Shown: one piece after another, positions 1 to 10,592 of the stretch | How positions within the stretch are numbered: the stretch's first letter is position 1 | Layout of the letters: each line of letters opens with the position of its first letter | NCBI GenBank assembly: GCA_049999725.1 | Contig: JBNGIS010008308.1 | Span: 1-40,581 of the forward strand | Source: Haplomitrium mnioides | Lineage: Eukaryota; Marchantiophyta; Haplomitriopsida; Calobryales | DNA length: 40,581 nucleotides | Reading direction: 5' to 3' | Notes under the pieces: model-generated | Seen by the model: the letters and a program-made list of their open reading frames with translations, nothing else | What the model was told of the DNA's origin: nothing | Databases searched by the model: none | Position numbers and translations under genes: made by a program

Positions 1-288
1 GTGCAAACTGGAGGAAACTATGGCCTGACGCCTATGGAGTTAGGAAATATGAGAAGAAGAGATTTTCATCGTCCAAATCACCAACAAGGAGGATCACAAA
101 ATACTAATGAGAGGAGGATGGATGATCGACGAGAAACTCGAACATGCTACAATTGTGGTCGGGTAGGGTATATTGCACCAAATTGTAGAGCAGTGAGGCG
201 CAATCAATGGCGAGTGTTTCGACGACCTCTTCACAACATCAACAGTGAAGGAGATGAAGAATGTCAGGGAAACGATGGGCACCAGTAA
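1..288 (+). pseudogene. gag: gag C-terminal fragment with altered zinc knuckle (chromovirus A)
   Basis: This is the end of a retrotransposon capsid/nucleocapsid protein, which binds the element RNA during particle assembly. The 95 visible residues are rich in Arg, Asn and Gln. A CCHC-type knuckle lies at residues 49-62 (CYNCGRVGYIAPNC), but the position that should be His is Tyr (residue 57), probably a C-to-T change of CAT/CAC. The stop at 286-288 is followed by about 100 bp before the protease reading frame, so a frameshift or spacer separates gag from pol. The start is cut off by the window edge. Confidence 0.8.
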
Positions 289-391
289 GAAAAACCTTGT
301 GGTTTTGCTGGGATGAAGAAGAAAGGCAAGGAAAGTATCTACTATATAGAAAAACAAAAAAAATGGAGGGTTAATTGTAGTTGGTAGATAG

Positions 392-720
392 ATGGAAGGA
401 TTCGCAATAAGAGTTTTGGTGGATTCCGGAGCCGAAGAAAATTACTTATCACGAGCGATAGCATTGAAGTTGAAATTGCCTCTTGAAAAAGAAGAGCACG
501 AAGTGGTGGAAATGGAAAATGTCTAAAGCGAGTCTATTGAATGCCTATCTCAAGGTATAACTTTACACATAGGTAACTACAAAGAGAAGTTGGAGTGGAA
601 GATCACAACATTGGCAAGATATGACGTGATTCTTGGAATGAAGTGGTTAAGAAGATATAATCCGCAAGTTGATTGGAGAAAAAAGACACTCACGATATCT
701 CAATGGAAGATTTGGGGAGA
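392..720 (+). pseudogene. Retroviral-type aspartic protease remnant (chromovirus A)
   Basis: This domain processes the Gag-Pol polyprotein. In frame 2 the active-site motif VLVDSGAEENYLSRA is intact (Asp-Ser-Gly at about 419-427). An in-frame TAA at 524-526 interrupts it. The frame then continues through a segment ending YDVILGMKWLRRYNPQVDW, the conserved C-terminal strand of Ty3/gypsy proteases. The stop is most simply explained as CAA to TAA. It is continuous in frame with the RT domain downstream. Confidence 0.85.
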
Positions 721-829
721 TCGAGTACGACCTCATTCAAGACACCTACCCCTATATGTGATTGGAGCAAAGGCAATCAAAAAGCAAGATATGGTGTTTT
801 TAGGACTCATACGTGAGCTCTTTATTGAT

Positions 830-2160
830 AAGAAGGACTCAAGTCATAATGTTCCACATGAGTTTCAAGGTGTTTTGCAAGAGTTTAATGACGTTTTTCC
901 CAATGATTTGCCCAAGGGTTTGCCTCCTAAACAATACATTGATCACAAGATTGAGGTCATTGCAGGAAGTACTCCACCATGCAAAGCACCATATCGTTTG
1001 CCTCCTCATGAACTGGAAGAGTGCAAGTCTCAAATTACCGAATTGTTGGAAAAATGATTTATTCAACCAAGTATTTCTCCTTATGGTGCACCAGTATTAT
1101 TTGTCAAAAAGAAAGATGGGACTTTGAGAATGTACATTGACTATTGAGCACTCAATCAACAAACGGTGAAAAATAAATATCTATTGCCAAGGATGGATGA
1201 TTTATTTGATCAACTTCAAGGAGCAAATTACTTTACAAAATTGGACTTGAGAAGCGGATACAATCAAATCCGAATCGCGGAAGGTGATGTGCAAAAAACA
1301 GCATTTCAAAGTTGATACGGGCATTTTGAATATCTTGTTAAGCCTTTTGGATTAACCAATGCTCCTGAAACATTTATGGGTCTTATGAATGATATCTTTT
1401 GATCTTATTTGGATAAGTTGGTTATTGTCTTTTGGATGATATTCTCATTTACAGCAAGAGTCTTCAAGAGCATCAACAACATCTTTGTACAGTATTAAAG
1501 GTACTTTGGAGCCACAAGCTATATGTGAAGATGTCCAAATGTGAAATTGGAAAAAGGGAGGTTGACTACCTGGGTCATCGTGTAAGTGCATCAAGAATCC
1601 AAGTTATGGATGAGAAGGTGGAGGCAATTCAGAAGTGGGAATCTCCTAGTGATCAAACACAATTAAGGGGATTCTTGGGGCTAACCGGGTTTTATCGTCA
1701 ATTTGTGAACGGTTTTGCACAAATCAGAGAACCATTAACAAACTTGCTCAAGAAAAGTCACACATGGTCATGGGGAGCTGTAGAAGAGTTGGCATTCCAA
1801 GCGTTGAAGAAATCACTTCTTCATGCTCCTATTCTTAAATGGTATGATTCTAAACGACCAATCAAACTTTCGGTGGATGCATCAGGAAAGGCTATTGGCG
1901 GAGTATTGCAACAAGAATGGGAGGATGGTTGGCATCATATTGCCTTCTTTTCTAAGAAGTTGAACAACACTGAACAAAACTATCATACTACGGAGCGGGA
2001 AGAATTGGCGATTGTGCTATCAACCAAACGTTGGAAGCATTATCTAGGAGATAAGGAGTTTATTGTCGAAACCGACTATAAACCTCTAATCTATCTAGAA
2101 ACTCAAAAGGAACTCTCAAAATGACATATTCGTTAGGCGGAGTGGAGACAACGGTTCCAT
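830..2160 (+). pseudogene. pol: Reverse transcriptase-RNase H of chromovirus A, frameshifted
   Basis: RT copies the element RNA, and RNase H degrades the RNA strand and shapes the plus-strand primer. The connecting region (about 830-1054) and fingers (SPYGAPVLFVKKKDGT, about 1077-1124) are clear, followed by [22 protein letters not shown]. Premature TGA codons lie at 1055, 1145, 1313 and 1400. The one at 1145 sits where the family has Arg in DYRALN. One T is missing near 1430, moving the FLDDILIYS catalytic box from frame 2 to frame 1, where it continues from 1432. RNase H follows, with SVDASGKAIGG (about 1870-1902) and NYHTTEREELAIV. Stops at 2122 (TGA) and 2134 (TAG at a conserved Trp) close this part. 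Confidence 0.92.
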
Positions 2161-3465
2161 ATGAAGATGGTTTATGTGGAAGGAAAACGACAAATTGCAA
2201 ATGCCTTGACCCACATGCCTCAACTCAACATCTTGTTAGAAATCACAATTCATCCTACTTGGTGGACGGAAATGTTGGCTGCAACAAAAGAAGATGAGGA
2301 GATTATTGCCGCACAACAAAAGAATCTAGTAAAAGAGGTGAGAGGATTGATTTTCGTCCAAGGCAAGGTATGGGTTCCTAATAGTGTTAAGCTTTGCTCT
2401 GAAGTTTTGTATGAAGCACATGATTCAGTAGTTGGTGGACATGTTGGAATTGAGAAAACATTGGACAATCTTCAACGAGTCTATTATTGGCCTAAGATGC
2501 ATCAAGATGTGGAGACCTATGTTCGGAGTTGTTTGGCTTGTCAACAAAACAAAGCGACCAACCTTAAACATGGAGGTTTATTACAACCGTTGCCGATTCC
2601 AAATCGGCGATGAGAACATTTGAGTATCGATATCGTGTGTGAGTTACCATGTACTTCAACGGGGTATGATGCTATTGTTGTTTTTGTGGACAAACTTAGC
2701 AAAATGATTCATATTCGTCCGACTACCAAATCAGTGACAACATCAAAGTTAGCATGAATTTATTTGGAAGCTGTCTACTCTCATCATGGTATCTCCAAAG
2801 TGATTATCTTCGATCGCGGCACTCAATTTACTAGCATGTTTTGGCGCACCATATTTGGTCTTCTCAAAACCAAACTCACTATGTCCACTGCTTATCACCC
2901 TGAATCGGATGGTCAAACTGAACGGGCCAACCGCACCATTGAAGACATGTTGTGGGCTTTTACTTTGGAAGAACAAGAAGAATGGGATTGGTTGCTACCT
3001 CTTGTGGAGTTCTCTTACAATAACTCCATCAACAACTCTACACGAGCCACGGCTTTCTTTTTGATGTATGGTGAGCATCCAACTACTCTATCTAATCTTC
3101 ATCTTGCATCAACCTCTAAGAGTCCAGTTGTTGATAATTTCCTCCATCGGCTACACCACGACATCCAATGTGCTAAGGAAAAACTTGAAGTTGCTCGTAA
3201 TCGCCAAAAACAATATGCCAATGCTCATTGTCGCAAAGTGACCTTTGCTATAGGTGACCAAGTATGGCTCTCTATGTCCAATCTTCCTTTGCTTTGCTCT
3301 CGTAAGCTATCTACTCGCTTTATTGGACCATTTGCTGTTTCGGCTCGTATTGGTGAAGTGGCCTATCAACTTGTTTTACCTCCTCACATGAAGATTCATT
3401 TAGTCTTTCATATCTCTTTATTACGTGCTTTTGTCCCTCGCTCTACCGCCTTCACTTGTACCTAA
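2161..3465 (+). pseudogene. pol: Integrase of chromovirus A
   Basis: Integrase inserts the cDNA into the host genome. The N-terminal HHCC zinc finger is complete (EAHDSVVGGHVGIE, then SCLACQ, about 2413-2545). The core keeps its three acidic residues: Asp in LSIDIVCELP (about 2620-2650), Asp in IIFDRGTQFTS (about 2802-2835) and Glu in DGQTERANRTIE (about 2908-2943). A GPY/F module follows (STRFIGPFAVSARIG, about 3310-3354). Premature TGA codons lie at 2611 (a conserved Trp position) and 2755. The frame closes at TAA 3463-3465, just before the chromodomain. Confidence 0.93.
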
Positions 3466-3702
3466 GAGCCCTCTCCACCACTTGAGCTTATTGATGGTCA
3501 TGAGGAATTTGAGGTGGAATAGCTCTTGAAGAAACACACACGTCATTGCGGCCATCGTGAGATTGTGGAGTACTTGGTTTGTTGGAAAGACTACCCTCTT
3601 TATAAAGCTACTTGGGAGCCATTGGAGAATTTGGCCAATGCCTCTACACTTGTTCACTCTTTTGAGAATTCTCTCAATCGCAACGAGGACGTTGCCTCTT
3701 AA
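3466..3702 (+). pseudogene. Chromodomain at the pol C-terminus (chromovirus A)
   Basis: In frame 1 after the 3463 stop, the peptide EEFEVE (stop) LLKKHTRHC and then EYLVCWKDYPLYKATWEPLE matches a CHD_II-type chromodomain. Such domains steer chromovirus integrases toward particular chromatin marks. One TAG at 3520-3522 interrupts it. The natural end is TAA at 3700-3702. Two of the three usual cage aromatics can be seen (Tyr and Trp of YLVCWKDY), with a second Trp in ATWEP. Confidence 0.88.
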
Positions 3703-3715
3703 AAGGAGGGAGGAT
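3701..3715 (+). promoter_or_regulatory. Polypurine tract of chromovirus A
   Basis: The purine run AAAAGGAGGGAGGAT lies directly between the pol stop and the TG start of the LTR. This is the expected position of the plus-strand priming site. Confidence 0.85.
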
Positions 3716-3819
3716 TGTAACGGTCACTAACTTTAGTAAGGCATAGCTAAAAATAATGTCAATTATCTTTAGAAAGCTAATACTAAGTTAGAGTAGCAAA
3801 AAGCAATTGCTATTATAGA

Positions 3820-4035
3820 GAATTGGACACGTGGCACGAGGAGAGGAAGTCAACAAATTAAAGTGAAAGAGGGAGTCTAGATAAACTACTTTAGAAGAGG
3901 ATAATGACACGTGGCAAGCGGAGAATTAAAGTAAAAGGAAGGTTCTAAAGATAAGGACATGTGGCAGAAGGAGAACTAAAGAGATGGAAGGTTCTAAGGA
4001 TAAGGACACGTGGCAGAAGGAGAACAAAAGTAAAA
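3820..4035 (+). promoter_or_regulatory. Four repeated G-box/ABRE-like motifs in U3 of LTR A
   Basis: CACGTGGC occurs at 3828, 3908 and 4007, and the one-base variant CATGTGGC at 3958. Each is preceded by GGA or TGA and followed by a purine-rich stretch with GGAGAA. CACGTGGC contains the plant G-box and ABRE core bound by bZIP factors. Its repetition upstream of the TATA box suggests an enhancer array, perhaps stress or ABA responsive, which is inference. Confidence 0.65.
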
Positions 4036-4143
4036 GGGTAGTCCAATTAGAGTGAAAGAGAAAAGAGGGGTCCAATTAGAAGAGGATAGAAAAGGAACCG
4101 ATGGGGTTCCTCCACCTATGTAAGCAAAGTGCTTTCTCTCAAG

Positions 4144-4152
4144 TATATAAAG
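4144..4152 (+). promoter_or_regulatory. TATA box of LTR A
   Basis: TATATAAAG lies about 130 bp before the LTR end, downstream of the G-box-like repeats. This is where an LTR promoter is expected. Confidence 0.7.
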
Positions 4153-5164
4153 AAGGGAGAGTGCCTTGTTTGGCATCTCTTACCTTGTGGGTTTTCCAAG
4201 TTCTTTGTGCGCTTCTCTTGTGCTAACTTGTATGTGTTGTACTAACTTATGTGTGTAATGTGGGTGTGTAGTGTTACAATCACCTATGCCCTCTACTGTT
4301 GGAAGAAATCCCTACTGCTCGATGAAACACACTCAAATCCAGCACATACTCTTCAAGCGCTTTTTGCCCCCCTCCCGAATTGCTGATCGATGATTCTTTC
4401 ATGAGCAACAAGGAGAGCCTCAAAACTCTTGATCGAGCAAACCCTTGTTCGAAAAGATCTGCTCAACGATTTTCCTCCATAGAAACTATGCAAGCTGCTT
4501 TGACGAATTTGCAGTTGCTTGACGATATGCCCCTTTGATCTAGCTTCCTTCGATTCTCCTTCAGCGAAAAGAACTCTTCAATTTCTGCCTTGATGTTTCT
4601 TCAATAACAAACCTAAAAATGCTTTTCTTCTCTCTTGCAATTCTTCTTCGACGAAATCCCTGAAATTAGGTTGCTTGACCCCTACTCGACAATTTCTTCC
4701 TCGAGCCAACCCTTGCTTGATGAAGAAATGGCTTGCTGCTGCTCGAAGAAATCTGAGAAGCAATTCTGCTTAATGATTCTGCTTGATATCCCAGCTTGAC
4801 GAAAGACTTGCAAAAGCTCAATGAAGGACTAGAAAGAAACCTTTGATGGTTAACAAATCCTGCACATATTCTTTGATTCTTGCTTCTTCGTGGCTGTTTG
4901 ATACTGTAGATTAACGAAAATAGAGTCCTTCTACTCGACAAAGACTCCTTGAGGAAACTCTTGTCAACCAAAACCTCTGCTCGATGAATAATCTGCAACG
5001 TTTTTCTTCTACAAAATCTACATAGAATCACAACACATAAATCCTCCAACAAGCAAATTTTTGCACCATCAAACTGCTCTTCACACAAATGATCAGAAAT
5101 TTATGTGATTGGTTCACATACCACAATCTTTAGCAAAATTTCTTCCACAAACTTTCAACACTCT

Positions 5165-5529
5165 GAGATACCATGGACGTTTGCGATTTCCTGACCAAAT
5201 TTCTCAATCACAATGTAAGATACCATGGATGATAGAAATCTCAAAAATCTTTCGATGTACTTTTCTTCGAGTGATACCTTCTTGAAGAAATTCCCAAAAG
5301 TGTGTGTTGATTTTCCGATATCAGAACCATCACACCTTTCCTCACAAGGAATCCAAGCTTCTCCAAGAGCTGCAATACCACAACTCTCCTCTTGGTTCAT
5401 ACAATCAGTAAAATGAGACATCGAAAGATAACCTTTGGATGAGAGTACATTGCCTTATGTACTAAGGCACAAAAAGACAAAAAAACCCCAAATGTCTAAA
5501 AATAGAAAACTATATGGAATGTTGTGACA
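5165..5529 (-). repeat. Left terminal direct repeat of element B (conserved part)
   Basis: Shared landmarks with 10235-10592 in the same order include GATACCATGGACG, TCTTTCGATGT, TTCTTCGAGTGATACC, GATATCA, CTTCTCCAAGA, CTCCTCTTGGTT, GACATCGAAAGATAA, GATGAGAGTA and CTAAAAATAGAAA, closing on TGTGACA. Similarity weakens but persists to the left (to about 4900). The whole repeat may reach 4297 as an LTR of about 1.2 kb. Confidence 0.7.
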
Positions 5530-5559
5530 CTTGTTCTTTCAAATGTTGGTTGGTTTGAT

Positions 5560-7395
5560 AACTCCATCAGTTGTGTCGCATCAGCGTGTCATGTCTCACC
5601 TCGAGTCATAGAGGAACTTGCGTCAGATGCTCTACTCATAGGTCTCACTTCTATACTCAAAGTAGCACCTTGAGTCTCTCATATAATGTGGATGCCAACC
5701 TTGACACTTCAACTGGTGTGACTCTTCCAATCAACATATCCCTAATTGAAAACGAATTTGTTTGTGCGTCTAACCTAGCTTTCTCCATAGCCAAAGGCGC
5801 ACTCCTGTCCACTTTGATTGATCTCTCCATCTCTCTGAAAGCGTGAGACAGATGCATAGAAGTAGTCTTCACAAACTCAAATGACTGTGGAAGCCTTACC
5901 TACTGGTGAGCATCCCCCCTCTATGGATCCGACTCTATCGTTGCTTTCGTAGGCTCAATAGCCTTGCTTGATGCTTTGGTTACCGCCGCAAACCTATGAA
6001 CGTGAGATGTTCCACACATAAATCCCATACCAACTAAACCTCCATCAGCTGCATATGCAATAAAGGCTTCTTTTCAAGAGTTCGGCCTCTTTTGTGTTGT
6101 AGTCATGGCAGCTAACTACTGCTTCAACTGTACAATCCTAGCATTCTTCATATCAACTACCCTAGCTCTCCCAGCAGGTGATGCTCGTCTGCCACAACCA
6201 TGACCACCTTGCTTGCCTCTGCTTTGCTCACATGTAGGAGCTTCTCCTCGTTGCAGCTTTGGGTTAAGCAAAAAACATGTGTCCTTAGTGTAACCCATGA
6301 TCCCACAATGGTCACATTGATGTTGGCGAGCTACACCTGCATCTCTAGAACGTATTGCTCATGACTTCTTTGTCTTTGAACATAACCTCTGCAAATGATC
6401 TCCACCACATAGCCAACAACCTGACTAATGACCTCTATGAGATGTCAAAGTTGACTGTCCTCCAACATTCATGCCCATCTTTAGTGTAGATTGTGATGTA
6501 GACGCGGTTAGAGACGCAGACTTTAGCGCTTACTTTTGAAAACATGTGGTGAGTACTCTCTCATTCACTAAGTTGAGCTCAATACGCTTTAACAATGTAA
6601 ACACAATGGCTAGAGTGGGATCAGAATCCATGAGAAGGGTGGCATCTCTCACTCTCCTCCTCAAATCTCTATCAAGGATAGAATACCCAACTTGAACAAC
6701 ATGAGCCTCTATCACTCCCTTCGTGATATTGATGAGCCTTCTCATCTTGGTGTCAGCTTCCCTCAAGCTCTCTCCAGCCTTGCGTTGGAACTCCTAAAGA
6801 CTCTTCAGCTTATCCGTCTTTATGCTATAGTAATTTTTCTTCAGAAGCTCAAAAAACTCAACCACAAGGTTAAACAAGAGAATCCCTCCACTCTCTATTG
6901 CACTAATTAGAACAGATGTATTGAAAACTCCTACCCATTAAGCACCAATGCTATGGCTAGTGTCACTAAAGGATGTTGTATGGGTCGGAGGGTAATGGGC
7001 ACTGACCCTTCTACCATAGGTGATAGAGGCATAATTGAGTGACCAATGCTATCACCATTCCTCAATCTTAATCAAATGACCCTGCCTGAATTCATGGTAA
7101 TCATCCATATGGAGCCCTTCCAAATGCTGAAACAAACCTTTCCATGTCATGAAAAGTGTAAAGAGAGTAGAGTTCTACAATGTTTGGAGATCACACCAAG
7201 TGTCAAACTCCTAGATGAAATCATCCAGATCAATGGTGCCTACTACACTAGAGAATCTCCTCGACCATTTTGTGGCCCCATACATCTCATCCATATCTTG
7301 TATGAGATGTATTGGGCTACAAAAGGGCCGAGGAGATTCTCTGAATGCTAGAAGGAATTTTTTCCTCTTTGTTCGATGTATTCTCTAGCTGTTGA
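5560..7395 (-). pseudogene. gag: gag with two zinc knuckles (element B)
   Basis: Translated on the minus strand from about 7395, the frame gives a capsid-like segment (TIDLDDFI, then EFDTWCDLQTL, TWKGLFQHLEG, DDYHEFRQGHLIKIEEW; about 7270-7060). A helical segment follows (LREADTKMRRLINITKG to LLMDSDPTLAIVFTLLKRIE, 6770-6530). Two knuckles come next: CWLCGGDHLQRLC (CX2CX3HX4C, about 6430-6390) and CDHCGIMGYTKDTC (about 6320-6280). In the second, the usual His is Tyr. A long tail runs to about 5560. Many in-frame stops and frame changes are present. This protein would package the element RNA. I recognise the class (plant retrotransposon gag) but not a named family. Confidence 0.72.
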
Positions 7396-9040
7396 GTTGC
7401 TTCTACTACAGGCCAAAACTAGATGCCACTACGAGTGATATCGTACTACAACCTTCAACTCCTTGGCTCCGTGTTGACCTTTGCTCAGCTGAACTCACTC
7501 ACAGCTCACAAGCTGTGCTATTACCACTCAACCACTTGCCTACAAGTCGGCTTAAATGCGCAAATCAATACAAGTGCCCATTTCTTCTTCTCTGGATAGG
7601 GTACACTTTGTTGCTCTTCTCCTGAGCACTATGGACCGATCTTCGGTTTCTTGCAAACAAGTTTTCAGGCTTTCCTACTTTATTGCAGCGAAATTTTGGG
7701 CTTCGAGATAGCCTGTGCTTTGGGAGCATATTGGTGAATTCTTACCACCCTTGCAGAACTTAGCGGAGGGTCTAGTTGAGCTTCTCTGAATTCAAAATTA
7801 TTTCTATTTCATTTTATTTTTCTGAAAATTTTGTTTTTAATTCGAGTGGTGTTCAACTACCTCTGCTCTATGTTGCAAAAAAATTTGGCAGTGGATCTCT
7901 TCTAAACCACCACATGCAAACTGGCCCTCTTTCGAGTCAGCCCAAGGGTGTCCTATCACCCCCCAACAATACACTCCCTTATGCAATATTTTGTCTCAGC
8001 TTCTTCCCAACGAATTTCTCTTGATTTGTGCCAAACAGAGCATCTACTCTGCAGTTTGCTAGTCATGAACACATAGTTTTTGCTATGATTTCCCTATTTT
8101 TGGCACCAACCAAGTGTTCCAAAATAGAGATCTCAACTTGTATCAACATGTGCTTTCCAATCAATAATACTACTGCCACAATCAATCTCAACTTTGCACC
8201 AAGGCACTCAAACCATGGCTAATTGCAAAATTATCACATGCAGTATGCTCCATCAAATGTGAGGTCTTCCACCACCAAATCAGATTTGATCCCTCAAGTG
8301 AATTAGGTTTGATACCTCGTGTGAATCAATTGCCCTTTCTAGGAAAAAAAAAAACTACAGATCCTTCTACATCAAATGTCTTACAAAAACGAGAGCAGTA
8401 TGGCTGCTCGCTAAATCTTCTTGCAATTTTTGGGCAATAGAATTTCTCTTTCCTTGAGGAAGATCCCCTCTGAAATCCCTCCAAAAAAATCTGAGGAGCA
8501 TAATTGAAGCTTCAAGAAGAACTCTTAACCTTCTTGCAAGCGATTCCTGCTCTACAAAGCAGTTTGCGCTCTTGATCCCAATTACCAGGACCTATCTCCA
8601 CAAATTTGTGGACTTCCAGGTCTATTATGCTCTACTACAAACTCAAGCAACAAGAAAATTGACGATGGAGCAACGCAACAAATGATCTACAAGGGTCCTG
8701 CTCAAGAACAACTCTACTGACAACCAAAATCCTGAAAGGAAGACTCTTGCCGGTTTTCCTCATAAACGATCGACGCACTTCTCCTCTAGGTTCTCTTCAA
8801 CAACTTTTGCTAGTCCTCTTTCACAAATGTGCAAGCCCTATATAACACAAATCAAGAATGCATGACTCAAATCGACTAGTAGGCATATTCAAGTTGTGTT
8901 TTGATTCTTTAGCGACGACCTGCAAATAGTGTGTCTTCCACTTGCGAATCTTCTTTGATTAAAAAATAGAACAAATATCCTTGATTTCTACCTCAAATGT
9001 TCTTCCCAAGAGCAAAAATTTCTGTCCACATTGTAGCTTG
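7396..9040. other. Unassigned leader/spacer of element B
   Basis: This lies upstream of the gag on its own strand, between the gag start and the right repeat. It probably contains the 5' untranslated leader and the inner end of the right LTR. It is rich in CTTCT and TTGC runs. No long conserved reading frame or clear primer binding site could be placed. Confidence 0.4.
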
Positions 9041-10234
9041 TTGCTCTCTTCGGTTTCTTGAAACCCTAGAAAGTGATTTCATCTTTAGTAGATTGGAGCC
9101 TCCTTCGATTCAACTTCAAAACTCCTGCAAGGTAGGGGAAATTTCTTTGAGTGTTTGTTTGTTAACAATTTGTTGAAGAACCAACACAACTTCTTGAACT
9201 TGACGACTCTCGACAAAACTGCTGCTCGAAAAAATTCCAATAATGAGCCACTCGACAAAAGACTGAAATTGATTTTTCCCCTTGCTTGTTGCATACTTTG
9301 ACGATTGCACTTTGATGAATCTGCTTTTGCTTGATGCTTACCCCTCAAATTTGTGATTTTGCCTCCAAAAACAACCACAAAATCCCTGCTTGACACCCCG
9401 CTTGATGAAGAAGCCTTCGACGAAGAAATCTGAACCTCTTGGATGTTGCTCAAATCACGGTTGCTTGATGCTGCAGCTCAACCAAAACCTGTAAAAATCC
9501 TCTACTTGACAAAGGACTGCCCCTACACTCAATGTAGCTATTGCTTGACAAATCCTCTTCCTCCAAATTTCTTTGATGATGAGTAACTTGACGAAAATCC
9601 TCTACCTAACAAAATCAAGTAGCAAAGCTGCTCCATAATTGTGTTTGTTTCTACAGCAGAGACTCTATTGTTTGCAACCCCAAATCAATAAGATTGCATC
9701 TTTAGACACAAGTTTTCTCTTCAACACTCAAACTTTATAGCTCGTCTTTGTGCGATTTTCGAGTTCGTTTCCTGCGTTTTTCGAGCATCTCACATTCTGC
9801 AGCAAAATCGACCAAGATCTGAATAGTTTAACAAGAATCTGAGCAGCAAATGATCAGTGAAGAAGCCTTGATAGTACATGATGCACTACTCGAGGAATTC
9901 CTTAACATCAATCCTTGTTTCCTATGATTTTGGTTGCTTGAGCGAATCCCTAAAAACATAGACAAAGAAACCAAACCTTCTTTTGACAAAAATATCTACA
10001 CTTGATGGTTTCTTTAGGGCCAATTGTGTGTGTTTTCTTATTCTTGGGGATGATACAAACCTCCTTTGAAATTTGATTGCAGCAACCAAGTTTGTTGCAG
10101 TAATCTCGCACACCAGGATGTTGTTGCAGATTTTGTTTTTCTTCACACATCAAGAATCTGCATGGCTTCTTGAGAAAATCAACAACACAAACCAGATCTG
10201 AGAAGAACTTTTCAATCTATAGAGCTCAGAGATA

Positions 10235-10592
10235 CCACAGACGCCCTCAAATCTTTTGATCCAATTTCTCACTTACAATCCAAGATACCATAGATGCTCC
10301 TTTTGAGAAATCTGAGGTCTTTCGATGTGCTTTTCTTCAAGTGATACCTTCTCAAAGAAATTCTAAATATGTGTTGATCTTCTGATATCAAAGCGAGCAC
10401 ACCTTTGCTTACAATGAATCCACGCTTCTCCAAGAACTGCAATACCTCATATCTCCTCTTGGTTATGAACAAATGAAGTTGACATCGAAAGATAAGCTTT
10501 CGATGAGAGTATATGGTTTTATATACTAAGTTATAAAAAGGAAAAATACTCCAAATATCTAAAAATAGAAATCTATGTGGAATGGTGTGACA
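10235..10592 (-). repeat. Right terminal direct repeat of element B (conserved part)
   Basis: This is the counterpart of 5165-5529, starting GATACCACAGACG and ending GGTGTGACA. Directly to the right (10593) the sequence changes to the pol end of chromovirus C1, which fixes the outer boundary of B. Similarity extends left into a T/C-rich region (to about 9880). On the minus strand the repeat would be the 5' LTR. Confidence 0.7.

Larger units (their letters stand above)
1..4278 (+). mobile_element. Ty3/gypsy chromovirus A, 5'-truncated by the window edge, decayed
   Basis: The order of remnants is gag zinc knuckle, aspartic protease, reverse transcriptase, RNase H, integrase, chromodomain, polypurine tract and 3' LTR. 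Protease before RT and integrase after RNase H, with a C-terminal chromodomain, places it among the chromoviruses of Ty3/gypsy. gag ends in frame 1, and pol begins in frame 2 and passes to frame 1 after a one-base loss. The 5' LTR, primer binding site and most of gag lie outside the window. Eleven premature stops make it non-functional. Confidence 0.93.
3716..4278 (+). repeat. 3' LTR of chromovirus A (563 bp)
   Basis: The LTR starts TGTAAC immediately after the polypurine tract and ends GTTACA, a perfect 6-bp inverted repeat of the start with canonical TG...CA ends. A TATATAAAG box lies at 4144-4152, so the predicted U3/R boundary is near 4175. U3 carries a diverged tandem repeat of about 50 bp, each unit containing a CACGTGGC-like motif. 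The five bases after the LTR are ATCAC; the matching 5' target duplication is outside the window. Confidence 0.92.
4297..10592 (-). mobile_element. Gag-only LTR-type element B (TR-GAG-like), minus strand
   Basis: A minus-strand gag (5560-7395) is flanked by direct repeats whose best-conserved parts are 5165-5529 and 10235-10592. Both repeats end GTGACA on the plus strand, next to unrelated sequence. The left copy may begin at TGTTGG (4297), giving TG...CA ends. No protease, RT or integrase is seen between the gag end and the left repeat, which are only about 30 bp apart. LTR boundaries on the inner side of the right copy are not resolved, and I find no matching target duplication. The interpretation as a non-autonomous terminal-repeat element with a GAG gene is inference. 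Confidence 0.6.

Noticed and set aside
392-3702. Possible stop-codon reassignment (TGA as sense) because so many TGA codons interrupt conserved domains
   Set aside because: TAA and TAG also interrupt, true frameshifts are present, and the positions fit deamination of CGA and TGG codons.
5571-5846. Plus-strand 91-residue open frame
   Set aside because: Opposite strand of the element B gag tail, with no recognisable domain of its own.
7480-7560. tRNA-like or SINE head on the minus strand (an A-box-like TGGTTGAGTGG)
   Set aside because: No convincing B box at the expected distance and no cloverleaf; the segment lies in the leader of element B.
9085-9453. 122-residue minus-strand frame rich in Ser and Lys
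   Set aside because: It sits in the T/C-rich terminal repeat of element B; the corresponding left-repeat frame (4666-5088) is not conserved in sequence.
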